Below, piece by piece: positions 1 through 8,303 of a DNA stretch of 64,000 nt. The DNA is from Psychromicrobium silvestre (GTDB lineage Bacteria > Actinomycetota > Actinomycetes > Actinomycetales > Micrococcaceae), in assembly GCF_013408295.1 (NCBI RefSeq), contig NZ_JACBYQ010000002.1, positions 868,001-932,000 of the forward strand, read 5' to 3'. The position numbers and the translations under genes are program-made. Every line of letters starts with the position of its first letter. Positions within the stretch are counted from its first letter, which is position 1. The notes below the pieces were generated by a model. It searched no databases and was not told the DNA's origin. It was given only the letters and a program-made list of their open reading frames with translations.

Positions 1-174
1 GGTGCAGTAAACCAATAAGCCGTCACGATTTTGCTGCTGCCCGACCCAAAGCTTTGCTGAACCCATGCCTGCGCCCAGACGCCAGCCCGCCGAAACCGCT
101 TCGGCGAGGGCTCCGGGGAGCAGAAGTGCGAGGGCGAGAATTGTCACGCCGCAAAGGCGGATGAAGAACTTCAC
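1..174 (-). CDS. Secreted protein, N-terminal fragment (runs off the window)
   Basis: Minus-strand reading frame starting with GTG at 174 and open to the window edge (58 codons seen). The start is supported by an AGGAGG-type ribosome site a few bases upstream (reverse complement of about 180-187). The first 25 or so residues form a classic Sec signal peptide: basic start (MKFFIRL), a hydrophobic Leu/Ala core and a small-residue cleavage region near ALA-EAVSA. The exported part begins WRLGAGMGSAKLWV and ends at the edge with GLLVYCT. A Tyr-Cys pair in this position occurs in Cys-Gln thioester domains of Gram-positive surface proteins, but too little is visible to claim that. Function unknown. 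Confidence 0.7.
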   Translation of the reverse strand, partial: MKFFIRLCGVTILALALLLPGALAEAVSAGWRLGAGMGSAKLWVGQQQNRDGLLVYCT

Positions 175-321
175 AGGGGATCCTCCTGAGTAACTGAATG
201 AGATGGAGTCATCACTGTGCCAAGACCCGGGAGGGCAGGAAAGAGAGGAACTCATCGATGTGAGGAAAGCTTTCAAAATCGACCCTTGGGGAGGAGAAGT
301 GGGAGGAGCTAGAACTCGGCG

Positions 322-327
322 TAGGCT
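322..327 (+). promoter_or_regulatory. Putative -10 box of a leaderless transcript
   Basis: TAGGCT fits the actinobacterial TANNNT -10 pattern and ends six bases before the ATG at 334, which would place the transcription start on or next to the start codon. No convincing -35 box is seen. Confidence 0.35.
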
Positions 328-333
328 AAGAGA

Positions 334-753
334 ATGAGCCATCTCAATGATCCGGAGACCATCAAAAAGTTGCTGAGTGCGCCCGGGCGCTGGGCCGTCG
401 TCGGCCTCTCCACCAACATTCTTAGGCCCGCTTTCGAGGTCTCTAGATTTCTCCAAAAAAGGCTGGGAATGGAGATCATTCCGGTCAATCCCAGGGGGGA
501 GGATGTTTACGGCGTCAAGGGTTACACCAGGCTCAGCGAGATTCCGGGGCAGATCGACGTGGTGGACTGTTTTGTGAACTCGGATCGAGTGGGTGCGATT
601 GTGGACCAAGCCATCGAGTCCGGCGCGAAAGCCGTCTGGCTGCAACTTGGTGTTATCGACGAGCAAGCCGCCGAGCGGGCAAAAGCTGCCGGACTTGAAG
701 TGGTGATGGACACCTGCCCAGCAATTGAGGCGCCATTGCTCGGTTTGGGCTGA
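334..753 (+). CDS. CoA-binding protein (YccU-like, CoA_binding_2)
   Basis: 139-residue single-domain protein of the YccU/CoA_binding_2 family, which has a Rossmann fold and binds CoA in the cytosol; its physiological role is not settled. The early strand-loop segment WAVVGLSTN followed by IIPVNPRGE and the repeated alternation of hydrophobic strands and helices fit the family, as does the full length. The C-terminal part carries VVMDTCPAIE; a Cys-Pro near the end is usual in the family. No Shine-Dalgarno is visible close to the ATG. Instead TAGGCT lies six bases before it, so the mRNA may be leaderless. It stands alone between a divergent secreted-protein gene and the deacetylase group. Confidence 0.85.
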   Translation: MSHLNDPETIKKLLSAPGRWAVVGLSTNILRPAFEVSRFLQKRLGMEIIPVNPRGEDVYGVKGYTRLSEIPGQIDVVDCFVNSDRVGAIVDQAIESGAKAVWLQLGVIDEQAAERAKAAGLEVVMDTCPAIEAPLLGLG

Positions 754-768
754 CTAGTCGGATAACCT

Positions 769-804
769 GCTCTAAGGGGGAATCCTGTTCACCGCGCTTA
801 GAGC
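769..804. repeat. Inverted repeat upstream of the deacetylase gene
   Basis: Perfect 8-bp arms GCTCTAAG (769-776) and CTTAGAGC (797-804) separated by 20 bases. It lies between the CoA-binding gene and the deacetylase and ends just before the GAGGA ribosome site (805-809). It could be a weak terminator for the upstream gene or an operator; there is no T-run. Confidence 0.4.
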
Positions 805-816
805 GAGGATCCGCCC

Positions 817-1656
817 ATGCCTCATCAGCTACCCCGGAAGACCAAGCCCTTCCGCTGGGCTCTTTTGCTGATCTGCGTCCTTCTCGTCACGGCCTCTGGC
901 ACGGACGGAATCCGGCACGAAACTCCGCTAGCTAATCGTTCGAAGGTGTCCGTGCCGAACCCCCAGACTTTTAACCCCTGGCCCAGTGAAGCACTCGAAG
1001 CGCCAAGGCCCCTAACCGCTGTCCCCGAGAGCTCGGGCAACCACGCTGGCTTCGAGTTGTTGCCTATCAGGAACGGCTTAGTGCCGGTATTGACTAAGAT
1101 TCCCACCCGGCAGAAGGTCGTCTTTCTGACCATCGATGACGGAGCGTATAAGACAGCAGAAGAGGTCCTTCTGCTTAAGCGGGAAAACCTCAAAGCGACA
1201 TTATTTTTGGCCTATCTCTTCATCGCCAACAACCCGGATTTCTTCAAAGCCATGCAGGCCAATGGCAGCGAAATCGAAAATCACACCGTCTCCCACCCCC
1301 TCAACCTGATCAGCCTTCCTTTCAAGGAGCAGAAGAAGGAGATCTGTGGCATGTCTGATTATGAGCGACAGAAGTACGGGCGCTCGCCGGTGTTTTTCAG
1401 GCCCCCCGGTGGTCCATACACGCAAGCGCTCCGGAAGGCTGCAGCTGAGTGTGGGATCAAGGCTATTATCGATTGGAACGTCGAAGTAATAGGCGGTTCG
1501 GTGAAATATCAGGAGGGGAAAACATTGCGTCCCGGCGACATTGTGCTGATGCACTTCCGCCGTGAGTTTTCCCGGGATCTGCGAGCTTTTCTGGCCGCGC
1601 AGAAAGCCGCTGGCCTGAAGGTAGTCTTGCTCGAAGATTTCCTCAAGGTGCATTGA
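817..1656 (+). CDS. Secreted polysaccharide deacetylase (NodB family, CE4)
   Basis: 279 residues. An N-terminal hydrophobic stretch (residues 14-27) after a basic start indicates Sec export or membrane anchoring. The NodB domain covers about residues 100-275. Motif 1 is TIDDG (105-109; Asp107 catalytic base, Asp108 metal ligand). Motif 2 has His156 and His160 in the metal-binding H-x3-H arrangement. Motif 3 is RPPGG (195-199), Asp219 follows in DWNVE, and the last motif LMHF holds His246. All catalytic and zinc residues are present, so a working deacetylase of cell-wall glycan or another N-acetylated polymer is expected. GAGGA at 805-809 supports the ATG. The stop codon overlaps the next start (TGATG), suggesting co-translation with the YjbR-like gene. 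Confidence 0.85.
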   Translation: MPHQLPRKTKPFRWALLLICVLLVTASGTDGIRHETPLANRSKVSVPNPQTFNPWPSEALEAPRPLTAVPESSGNHAGFELLPIRNGLVPVLTKIPTRQKVVFLTIDDGAYKTAEEVLLLKRENLKATLFLAYLFIANNPDFFKAMQANGSEIENHTVSHPLNLISLPFKEQKKEICGMSDYERQKYGRSPVFFRPPGGPYTQALRKAAAECGIKAIIDWNVEVIGGSVKYQEGKTLRPGDIVLMHFRREFSRDLRAFLAAQKAAGLKVVLLEDFLKVH

Positions 1657-2069
1657 TGGACGTTCGGACACTACGTGAGATTTGTCTGGGGCTGCCCGGC
1701 GTATTTGAGGACTGGCCCTTCGGGCCGGATACCTCGGTAATGAAGATCAAGGCCCCAACAAGCGTTCCAGCCCGCCATGAGACCAAAATGTTTGCCCTGT
1801 TCCGGGCGGAGAGGTCTCCGCTTACTGTCAATCTCAAATGCGATCCGGCGCTAGCCGAACAACTGCGCGCCGCCCATCCGGAGATCATTCCCGGCTATCA
1901 CATGAATAAAAAACACTGGAATACCATCGACTGCTCGGCAGGCTTGCCCGAAGAAATGATCCGGGATCTGATCGAGGATTCCTACGATTTGGTGGTATCC
2001 ACCTTGTCCAAGGCTCAGCGGGAAGCGCTCGGCTGGCGTGGTCTGGTTGATCGGGGCAGCGATGACTGA
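1656..2069 (+). CDS. MmcQ/YjbR family DNA-binding-like protein
   Basis: 137 residues with the MmcQ/YjbR (CyaY-like) fold signature: LCLGLPG-type opening (here ICLGLPGVFEDWPFG), then KMFALF, VNLKCDP and the late GYHMNKKHWNTI motif followed by a helix ending in VVSTLSKAQRE. Members are cytosolic and poorly characterised; DNA binding is only suggested by structure. The ATG at 1656 shares bases with the TGA of the deacetylase; a TTG three bases earlier is possible but less likely. Its stop overlaps the following start at 2062, so the three genes form one operon. Confidence 0.8.
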   Translation: MDVRTLREICLGLPGVFEDWPFGPDTSVMKIKAPTSVPARHETKMFALFRAERSPLTVNLKCDPALAEQLRAAHPEIIPGYHMNKKHWNTIDCSAGLPEEMIRDLIEDSYDLVVSTLSKAQREALGWRGLVDRGSDD

Positions 2070-2595
2070 AGATTTTGGCTACTCTCAGATTGGCTTGAGT
2101 CGATCCCTGCTGGAGAGCGGGATGGAGTCCTCGGAGAACTGGCCCGAAGGGTACCGTCGGGTCTTCCACCGTGTTCCGGTCGGACAGGGCGAGGAGGTTT
2201 TCTTAAGCCTGGCCGACGGCATTTTGAACTGGGGCATTCAGCGCGGCGCGGGACTCCGTCCACAGGCTGAAGGGCCGGCGCGGCCAGGCGTTCGTGTGGT
2301 CTGCGGCTTTGGTTGGGGGCCCTTCCGGCTTCCAACACCCTGCCGTGTCGTCTGGTCGGAGTTCGAGGATGCGCGGTTACGAGGCTTTGGCTACGGAACG
2401 TTACCGGGGCATCCTGCTCGCGGCGAGGAAGCCTTTGCCGCGGAACTGGGAGCCGATGGCACCGTCTATTTCTTGGTGTTGGCTTTCAGCAAGCCCGCTC
2501 CGGGAATCTACACATTCGGAGCGCCGGTGAGTCGGCTTATCCAGGGATTGGTCACGCGGCGGTACCTTCGGGCTGCCAAGGAACTGGCGAGCTAG
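2062..2595 (+). CDS. DUF1990 family protein
   Basis: 177 residues, full length for DUF1990, a family of small actinobacterial and plant proteins without an assigned reaction. Seen here: an N-terminal segment FGYSQIGLSR, the central GVRVVCGFGWGPFRLPTPCRVVW, the GFGYGTLPGHPARGEEAF motif typical of the family, and a C-terminal FSKPAPGIYTFGAPV segment. I chose the ATG at 2062 because it overlaps the previous stop by eight bases and gives the normal N-terminus; an upstream in-frame GTG at 2038 would add eight atypical residues. Last gene of the operon. Confidence 0.8.
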   Translation: MTEDFGYSQIGLSRSLLESGMESSENWPEGYRRVFHRVPVGQGEEVFLSLADGILNWGIQRGAGLRPQAEGPARPGVRVVCGFGWGPFRLPTPCRVVWSEFEDARLRGFGYGTLPGHPARGEEAFAAELGADGTVYFLVLAFSKPAPGIYTFGAPVSRLIQGLVTRRYLRAAKELAS

Positions 2596-2605
2596 AAGGT
2601 AAGGG

Positions 2606-2631
2606 GCGACGGCGGTTGGTCACCGTCGTTT
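2606..2631 (+). terminator. Weak hairpin after the deacetylase operon
   Basis: CGACGG (2607-2612) pairs with CCGTCG (2623-2628) over a 10-base loop and is followed by TTT. It is short, so it is only a candidate terminator. Confidence 0.3.
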
Positions 2632-2753
2632 GGCGGCGAGCCGCAAACTCGCACCTGATATGGTGGTGCCCAGCTTGAGCAAAGGCATGTAATCCAGGGC
2701 GATGGAAGAAGTTTGTAGCCGTAGCCGCATGGGGGAGTCGAGGGAGACTGCAC

Positions 2754-4160
2754 ATGAAATGGTTAGCGCGAGACCGCACCATCGCAAAACCCGGCTTTAA
2801 TCGGTGGCTCATCCCACCCGCCGCGCTCGCAGTACATTTATGCATCGGGCAGGTCTATGCGACGAGCGTTTACAAGACCTCCTTGGTCAACTATTTTGCG
2901 GTTAGTCAGACCCAAATAGGCGTGATCTTTTCCATTGCGATTGTAATGCTGGGCTTATCGGCCGCGGTGATGGGGACCTGGGTGGACCGCAATGGGCCAC
3001 GAATGGCGATGTTCACCGCAGCTTGTTTTTGGGCCGCCGGGTTCTTGATCGGGGCAGCGGGAATCTTCAGCAAGCAACTGTGGCTGGTCTACCTTGGCTA
3101 CGGTGTGATCGGTGGAATCGGCTTGGGAATCGGCTATATCTCACCGGTCTCCACCCTAATCAAGTGGTTTCCGGACCGGCCGGGGCTTGCGACCGGAATG
3201 GCGATTATGGGTTTTGGCGGCGGTGCCCTGATCGCGAGCCCACTCTCCACCGCGCTTATGCGTTGGTTTGATCCCGGCTCAGGTTCCGCCGCCTGGGTGC
3301 CCAGTGGGGACGCCGTCGGCAAGCTTTTCCTTGTGCTGGGGCTGATCTATCTGGTGTACATGATGGCGGGTGCTTTTACTGTTCGGGTGCCCCCTCCCGG
3401 CTGGGCGCCACGAGGGTTCAACCCGGATTCGATCCGCAGCAAACCCTTGGTGACCACTGCATCGGTGAGCGCAAACAACGCTATTCGTACCCCGCAATTC
3501 TGGCTCCTCTGGGTGGTGCTTTTCTGCAATGTAACCGCGGGAATTGGCATCTTGGAGCAGGCAGCCCCGATGATTCAAGATTTCTTTAGGCAGAGCAATG
3601 GCGCATCATTGGTGGCGGGAGCTGCAGCCGCAGGCTTTGTTGGGCTGCTTTCGATCGGAAATATGTTGGGCAGATTTGCTTGGTCCAGTACCTCCGATCT
3701 CATCGGGCGAAAACCTATCTACATGATGTATCTGGGCGTGGGCGCGGTGGTGTATCTGGTGCTGGCGTTCCTGGGTAGCTCCAGCACCGTCATGTACGTG
3801 ATCCTGGCGCTGATTATTCTGAGTTTCTACGGTGGCGGATTTGCCACTGTTCCCGCCTACTTAAGGGATCTCTTTGGCGCCTTCCAGGTCGGCGCCATCC
3901 ACGGCAGGCTGCTGACCGCCTGGTCCGCCGCGGGTGTGGCCGGGCCACTGATTGTCAATGGCATTCTGGATGCGCAGGGGAAGCCTGGCACACTGAATGC
4001 TCATAATTATCAACCGGCACTGCTGACCATGGTGGTGCTTTTGGTGATCGGCTTTGTCGCGAATCTCCTGGTTCGCCCGGTCAACGCGAAATTCCACGAA
4101 AAGATCTCGGCGGACGCGAAGGTCCTGAAAGGCGCGAGCGATGAAAGTAACAACTCTTAG
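2754..4160 (+). CDS. MFS transporter, oxalate/formate antiporter (OFA) type
   Basis: 468 residues with about 12 hydrophobic membrane spans and a central cytoplasmic loop near residues 205-240, as in MFS carriers. The opening NRWLIPPAALAVHLCIGQVYATSVY and the loop motif GTWVDRNGPR (motif A, between TM2 and TM3) are typical of OFA-family monocarboxylate carriers. The substrate cannot be read from sequence; oxalate, formate or other small organic acids are family possibilities. GAGGGAG about eight bases upstream supports the ATG. The gene is followed, with overlap, by a tiny membrane peptide that belongs to the known MFS small-subunit group and probably forms part of the carrier. Confidence 0.85.
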   Translation: MKWLARDRTIAKPGFNRWLIPPAALAVHLCIGQVYATSVYKTSLVNYFAVSQTQIGVIFSIAIVMLGLSAAVMGTWVDRNGPRMAMFTAACFWAAGFLIGAAGIFSKQLWLVYLGYGVIGGIGLGIGYISPVSTLIKWFPDRPGLATGMAIMGFGGGALIASPLSTALMRWFDPGSGSAAWVPSGDAVGKLFLVLGLIYLVYMMAGAFTVRVPPPGWAPRGFNPDSIRSKPLVTTASVSANNAIRTPQFWLLWVVLFCNVTAGIGILEQAAPMIQDFFRQSNGASLVAGAAAAGFVGLLSIGNMLGRFAWSSTSDLIGRKPIYMMYLGVGAVVYLVLAFLGSSSTVMYVILALIILSFYGGGFATVPAYLRDLFGAFQVGAIHGRLLTAWSAAGVAGPLIVNGILDAQGKPGTLNAHNYQPALLTMVVLLVIGFVANLLVRPVNAKFHEKISADAKVLKGASDESNNS

Positions 4161-4248
4161 AGTCACGCTAGCCTGGCTGCTGGTGGGGGTGCCCTTGGCC
4201 TACGGCGTCTGGCAAACACTGCTCCGAGTAGCCGACCTGTTTCGCTAG
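4141..4248 (+). CDS. MFS transporter small subunit (35 aa)
   Basis: A 35-residue peptide starting with ATG at 4141, inside the last codons of the OFA transporter and in another frame, and ending at TAG 4246-4248. It reads MKVTTLRVT, then a single membrane span around AWLLVGVPLAYGVW, then a short basic tail. This pattern (Ala-Trp, Val-Gly-(Ile/Val)-Pro, Ala-Tyr-Gly-Val) matches the small accessory peptides annotated downstream of OFA-type MFS genes in actinobacteria as MFS transporter small subunit. Twenty bases of overlap suggest translational coupling. Role beyond association with the carrier is unknown. It is easily missed because of its size. Confidence 0.75.
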   Translation: MKVTTLRVTLAWLLVGVPLAYGVWQTLLRVADLFR

Positions 4249-4290
4249 CGCCGCGCCCACCCGTCAACCCGCGCCCCGCCGACCCGCGCT

Positions 4291-4356
4291 GAGTTCGTGC
4301 CTAAGTCTCGAATTCGCCTGTGTTAACGGGCGAATTCGAGACCGAAGAGCGAACTC
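4291..4356. repeat. Palindromic intergenic repeat, family 1, copy A
   Basis: Nested inverted repeat. Outer arms GAGTTCG (4291-4297) and CGAACTC (4350-4356); inner perfect 14-bp arms GTCTCGAATTCGCC (4305-4318) and its complement (4329-4342) around a 10-base loop. It lies between the converging MFS small subunit and purL genes and may act as a two-way terminator. Related copies are at 10350, 12210 and 62977. Confidence 0.8.
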
Positions 4357-4391
4357 GACAAGGAACGGAAGCGGGGGCGCGGCAGGGAGTG

Positions 4392-6689
4392 CTAGCCGAA
4401 GTACTTCGGCAGGGTCCCTTCATGCGCCTCGCTCAGCTCGGCCAGAGTCAGAGTGAAGGCGCCCTGTACTTCCAGCGCCTCGGAGGCTGCATCAACCACG
4501 CCGATCCGCAGGTGCTCAAAGCCACGCGCGGAGCACATGTCATTGAACCGAACCTCTTCGGAACGCGGCACCGAGACCAGCGCGCGGGCCTGAGATTCCG
4601 AGAACAGCGCCTCGAAGACGGAAACTCCGTCCCGCGCGGCCAACTCATCCAGGCCCACCCTGGCGCCCACGCCGAAGCGCAGCGAAGCCTCCACCAGAGC
4701 GGCAGCAAGGCCGCCCTCGGAAAGGTCATGTGCGGCGTCAACCATGCCATCACGGGAGGCATTGATCAGGATCTCAGCCAAAGCCTTCTCCTGGGCCAGG
4801 TCCACCACAGGAGGCTTACCGCCGAGGTGTCCGCGCAGGTTAGCCCATTCTGAGCCATCAAGTTCGGCCCGAGTCACGCCCAGCAGATAAATCGCTTGGC
4901 CGTCTTCGCGCCAGCCCGACGGCGTGCGTCGAGCGACGTCGTCGAAGACGCCCAGCACGCCCACCACGGGGGTCGGGTGAATCGCCACACCGCCGGTCTG
5001 GTTATACAACGAGACATTGCCACCAGTCACCGGCACACCCAGCTCCTGGCAAGCATCCGCCAGACCGGTCACCGACTCGGCAAACTGCCACATCACCTCG
5101 GGGTCCTCTGGGGAGCCGAAGTTCAAACAATCCGTGACGGCGAGCGGCCGCGCTCCGGAAGTGGCCACATTCCGGTACGCCTCGGCCAAAGCCAGCCGGG
5201 CGCCGTCGTACGGGTTCAGATAGCAGTAGCGGCCGTTGGCATCGGTAGCCAGGGCCACGCCCAGCCCGGTCTCTTCATCCACCCGGATCACACCGGCATC
5301 ATCCGGCATAGCCTGCGCGGTATTGCCCTGCACGTAGCGGTCGTATTGGTCGGTGACCCAGGACTTCGAAGCCATATTCGGCGAAGAAATGAGTTCGACG
5401 ACGGCAGCCCCCAGATCGGTGGGCAGCTCGGCTTTCTCGGAGGCCAGGAAGGAATCGGCCTGCACGCCGTCGAGCCACTCCGGGCGGTGGAAGGGCCGGT
5501 TGTAGACCGGGCCGTCGTGGGCCACGGTGCGCGGATCGACGTCAACAATCGTCTCGCCGTCCCAGTCGATAATGAGTCGCCCGGTGTCGGTGACCTCGCC
5601 CAGCCAGGAGTATTCGACGTCCCATTTCGCCATCACGGCTTCGAAAGCCGCGACGTTCTCCGGGGTGACCACGGCCATCATGCGTTCCTGAGATTCGCTC
5701 ATCAGGATTTCGCCCGGAGTCAGGGTGGGGTCACGCAGCAGCACTGAGGTGAGTTCGACGTGCATGCCGCCCTCGCCGTTGGAGGCCAGCTCAGAGGTGG
5801 CGCACGAAATGCCGGCCGCGCCCAGGTCCTGAATACCGTCCACAATCGAGGCCTTGAACAGTTCTAGGCAGCACTCGATCAGAACCTTTTCCGCGAAGGG
5901 ATCGCCCACCTGCACGGCCGGTCGCTTTGAGGGTTTGGTGGAATCGAAGGATTCCGAGGCCAGCACGGAAGCGCCGCCAATGCCGTCGCCACCGGTGCGT
6001 GCGCCGAAGAGCACCACGCGGTTGCCCACGCCGGAAGCATTCGCCAGCCGGATATCCTCGTGTCGCAGCACGCCAACTGCCAGCGCATTGACCAGCGGAT
6101 TGCCCTGGTAAACGGAGTCGAAGACGACCTCGCCGCCGATGTTCGGCAAGCCGAGCGAGTTGCCGTAGCCGCCGATGCCGGAGACGATGCCGTGCACCAG
6201 TCGGGCGGTGTCCGGGTGGTCGATAGCGCCGAAGCGTAGCGGGTCCATCACGGCAACCGGACGGGCGCCCATCGAGATGATGTCCCGGACGATGCCGCCG
6301 ATGCCGGTGGCTGCGCCCTGGTAGGGCTCCACGAAGGAGGGGTGATTATGCGATTCGACCTTGAAGGTGACCGCCCAACCATCGCCAATATCCACCACAC
6401 CGGCGTTCTCGCCGATGCCAACCAGCAGGTGTTCCTTCATCTCCTCGGTGACCTTGTCACCGAACTGGCGCAAGTGCACCTTTGAGGACTTGTAGGAGCA
6501 GTGTTCGCTCCACATCACCGAATACATCGCCAGCTCGGCGGCGGTGGGGCGGCGGTCTAGGATCTCCTTGATCCGGGTAAATTCATTGTCCTTCAGGCCC
6601 AATTCGGCCCAGGGCAGCTCGGTCTCCGGGGTGGAGGCAGCATTGGCTACGGTATCGATATTGAAGTTGGTCTTGGCGGTAGAAGTCAC
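4392..6689 (-). CDS. purL: Phosphoribosylformylglycinamidine synthase subunit PurL
   Basis: 765-residue small-type PurL. With PurQ (glutaminase) and PurS it converts formylglycinamide ribonucleotide, ATP and glutamine to FGAM in de novo purine synthesis. Visible: the N-terminal helix region, then [19 protein letters not shown], the ATP/substrate segment [28 protein letters not shown], and the duplicated PurM-like half with [28 protein letters not shown] and [13 protein letters not shown]. Length is normal for the three-subunit enzyme of Gram-positives. It starts with GTG at 6689, overlapping the TGA of purQ by GTGA, so the operon is purS-purQ-purL. The 3' end is followed by the palindromic repeat at 4291-4356. 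Confidence 0.97.
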   Translation of the reverse strand: MTSTAKTNFNIDTVANAASTPETELPWAELGLKDNEFTRIKEILDRRPTAAELAMYSVMWSEHCSYKSSKVHLRQFGDKVTEEMKEHLLVGIGENAGVVDIGDGWAVTFKVESHNHPSFVEPYQGAATGIGGIVRDIISMGARPVAVMDPLRFGAIDHPDTARLVHGIVSGIGGYGNSLGLPNIGGEVVFDSVYQGNPLVNALAVGVLRHEDIRLANASGVGNRVVLFGARTGGDGIGGASVLASESFDSTKPSKRPAVQVGDPFAEKVLIECCLELFKASIVDGIQDLGAAGISCATSELASNGEGGMHVELTSVLLRDPTLTPGEILMSESQERMMAVVTPENVAAFEAVMAKWDVEYSWLGEVTDTGRLIIDWDGETIVDVDPRTVAHDGPVYNRPFHRPEWLDGVQADSFLASEKAELPTDLGAAVVELISSPNMASKSWVTDQYDRYVQGNTAQAMPDDAGVIRVDEETGLGVALATDANGRYCYLNPYDGARLALAEAYRNVATSGARPLAVTDCLNFGSPEDPEVMWQFAESVTGLADACQELGVPVTGGNVSLYNQTGGVAIHPTPVVGVLGVFDDVARRTPSGWREDGQAIYLLGVTRAELDGSEWANLRGHLGGKPPVVDLAQEKALAEILINASRDGMVDAAHDLSEGGLAAALVEASLRFGVGARVGLDELAARDGVSVFEALFSESQARALVSVPRSEEVRFNDMCSARGFEHLRIGVVDAASEALEVQGAFTLTLAELSEAHEGTLPKYFG

Positions 6690-7489
6690 GCTTTAGCCCC
6701 TGCAAGGATCGTATTGAGAACGGAAGTGAAGAAACCGGCTCCGTCGGTGCCGGTGTGCGGGCCTGCTTCGGAAAACGGTCCGAAACCGGTCTCCACGGCA
6801 TGCTCCGGATGCGGCATCAGACCGACCACATTGCCCGCGGCGTTGGAGATTCCGGCGATGTCCCGGCGCGAGCCATTGGGGTTCACGCTGACGTAGCGGA
6901 ACACCACGCGACCCTCGGCCTCCAGAGCGTCGAGAGTCTTCTCGTCCGCGATGTATTGGCCGTCCTGGTTTTTCAGCGGAATGGTGATGTCCTGACCCGC
7001 GCTGTAGTCGTTGGTCCAGGCGGTTGAAGCATTCTCTACCCGCAGGGTCTGGTCCCGACAGATGAACTTCAAATGATCGTTTTTGACCATCGAGCCCGGC
7101 AGTAGATGAGATTCGGTCAGGATCTGGAAGCCGTTGCAGATACCCAGCACGGGAAGCTTGGCATTCGAGTTCGCGGCGTCGATTACCTTGGCCATCAGTG
7201 GGGCAAAACGCGAAATGGCACCCGCGCGCAGGTAATCTCCGTAGGAGAAGCCGCCCGGGATGACGATGGCGTCAACATCCTTGAGATCCTCATCGGCATG
7301 CCAGAGTTCGACGGCGGTCGCCCCGGAGAGGCGGACGGCACGGGCTGCGTCTCGGTCGTCCAAGGTGCCGGGGAAGGTGACCACGCCAACCCGCGCAGCG
7401 GACAAATCAGCAGCGGACAAATCAGCAGCGGACAAATCAGCAGCGGACAAATCAGCAGCGGACAAATCTACTGCGGAAACCTCAGTCAT
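6686..7489 (-). CDS. purQ: FGAM synthase glutaminase subunit PurQ with repeat-encoded N-terminal extension
   Basis: 267 residues; class I glutamine amidotransferase supplying ammonia to PurL. The catalytic nucleophile is Cys118 in GICNGFQ and the His-Glu pair is His227/Glu229 in MPHPEH. The conserved protein normally begins at about [13 protein letters not shown] (residue 33 here). The preceding 32 residues are an extra tail made of five DLSAA pentapeptides, encoded by a tandem 15-bp repeat. The ATG at 7489 overlaps the purS stop by eight bases, the normal coupling arrangement, so the repeat is truly inside the gene. The extension is probably disordered; its effect on PurS/PurL binding is unknown. 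Confidence 0.95.
   Translation of the reverse strand: MTEVSAVDLSAADLSAADLSAADLSAADLSAARVGVVTFPGTLDDRDAARAVRLSGATAVELWHADEDLKDVDAIVIPGGFSYGDYLRAGAISRFAPLMAKVIDAANSNAKLPVLGICNGFQILTESHLLPGSMVKNDHLKFICRDQTLRVENASTAWTNDYSAGQDITIPLKNQDGQYIADEKTLDALEAEGRVVFRYVSVNPNGSRRDIAGISNAAGNVVGLMPHPEHAVETGFGPFSEAGPHTGTDGAGFFTSVLNTILAGAKA
7395..7469. repeat. 15-bp tandem repeat (about five copies) in the purQ 5' end
   Basis: Unit GCAGCGGACAAATCA on the plus strand, starting at 7395, 7410, 7425, 7440 and 7455, the last copy diverging at its final bases. Each unit adds exactly five codons (DLSAA) to PurQ, so copy-number change keeps the frame. Confidence 0.95.
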
Positions 7490-7733
7490 TGACGAGCTCC
7501 ACGTTCACCACATCTTCGATAACCGGGTTCGAGAGCAGTGTTTCGGCGGCTTCGCGGGCCTTGGCCATGACCGCTTCGGTGATTTCGCCGTCGACGGTCA
7601 ACTCGAAACGCTTGCCTTGGCGAACGCCGCTGAATTCGGTAAAGCCCAGCCGGGGGAGTGCCCCAACAATGGCTTTACCCTGCGGATCGAGGATTTCGGG
7701 CTTGGGCATGACATCGACAACGATCCGGGGCAT
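7482..7733 (-). CDS. purS: FGAM synthase subunit PurS
   Basis: 83 residues, the small subunit that bridges PurL and PurQ in the FGAM synthase complex. It has the PurS pattern: [19 protein letters not shown] near the start, [17 protein letters not shown] in the middle, and [10 protein letters not shown] at the end. AGGAG about eight bases before the ATG gives a good ribosome site. First gene of purSQL; a promoter is proposed at 7825-7853. The stop overlaps the purQ start. Confidence 0.95.
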   Translation of the reverse strand: MPRIVVDVMPKPEILDPQGKAIVGALPRLGFTEFSGVRQGKRFELTVDGEITEAVMAKAREAAETLLSNPVIEDVVNVELVND

Positions 7734-7824
7734 CCGGGAACTCCTGTTTTCTCAAGGAAGGGAGGGTCGCGGAGGCTGCTAGGCAGCAGCAAAACGGTGC
7801 CGTCTCACGCCACTCTTCCGGTTA

Positions 7825-7853
7825 AAGATAAGTAGCGCTCCGCGAGCTTGCAA
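7825..7853 (-). promoter_or_regulatory. Probable purSQL promoter
   Basis: Minus-strand -35 TTGCAA (7848-7853), 17-base spacer, -10 TATCTT (7825-7830). The leader of about 90 bases contains a small GCTGC/GCAGC hairpin (near 7778-7790). No purine riboswitch fold was recognised. Confidence 0.5.
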
Positions 7854-7887
7854 CACCATTCTACCGGGCATTTGCACTGGAACATTC

Positions 7888-8295
7888 TTAGCCGAGCATG
7901 AGTGCATTCGGATCGTCGGGACTGACCCGAAAAGGGAACATGGCACCCGGTTGCCAGCCTGGCAGGGCACTGAGCGCGATCATGGTTCGGTAGTTCGATC
8001 GATAGGGTGCCTGATTCGGGAACCTCAGCTCCAGTTCGACCGTATAGATCGGGGTGCCGTCCGGAGCTTGGCTGGTCTGGTTCAGAGAGATCACGGTGCC
8101 ATTGCCCTGGATCATGCTCGCGTAGAGCGTCAGGTTTTTGAAGGGGTTCGCTTCGGAGACGCCATAGGCTTCGGGGGTATTGCTGAATTGCTCCGCCAGG
8201 TCTGCGGATTGACGGAGGTTTTCCCGCCAATCCGTTCTTTCCCGCTGTCGCATTCCCGCATCAGCCAGACGGAAAAAATCCCTCAAAACACCCAT
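7888..8295 (-). CDS. Unknown protein, paralogue of the next gene
   Basis: 135 residues, not recognised as a named family. The N-terminus is a short amphipathic segment (MGVLRDFFRLADAGMRQRE) followed by a helical linker. The C-terminal half alternates strands and contains TVELELRFPNQAPYRSNYR, a turn, then FPFRVSPDDPNALML. The same layout (YxVELxxxxPxxxPYxxxxR ... VxPxDPxxxxL) appears in the neighbour at 8304-8762, so the two look like an old duplication. No signal peptide or membrane span. The gene is eight bases downstream of its paralogue and in the same direction, so the pair is probably one operon. Confidence 0.7.
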   Translation of the reverse strand: MGVLRDFFRLADAGMRQRERTDWRENLRQSADLAEQFSNTPEAYGVSEANPFKNLTLYASMIQGNGTVISLNQTSQAPDGTPIYTVELELRFPNQAPYRSNYRTMIALSALPGWQPGAMFPFRVSPDDPNALMLG

Positions 8296-8303
8296 CGGAG
8301 CTC

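Noticed and set aside
4896-5747. 283-codon open frame antisense to purL
   Set aside because: Shadow frame of a conserved essential gene, without ribosome site or motif.
7395-7469. Tandem repeat considered as a CRISPR array
   Set aside because: Units are directly adjacent (no spacers), 15 bp, and in frame within purQ.
7734-7887. Purine riboswitch upstream of purS
   Set aside because: No three-way-junction pattern or conserved aptamer core; only a small hairpin was found.
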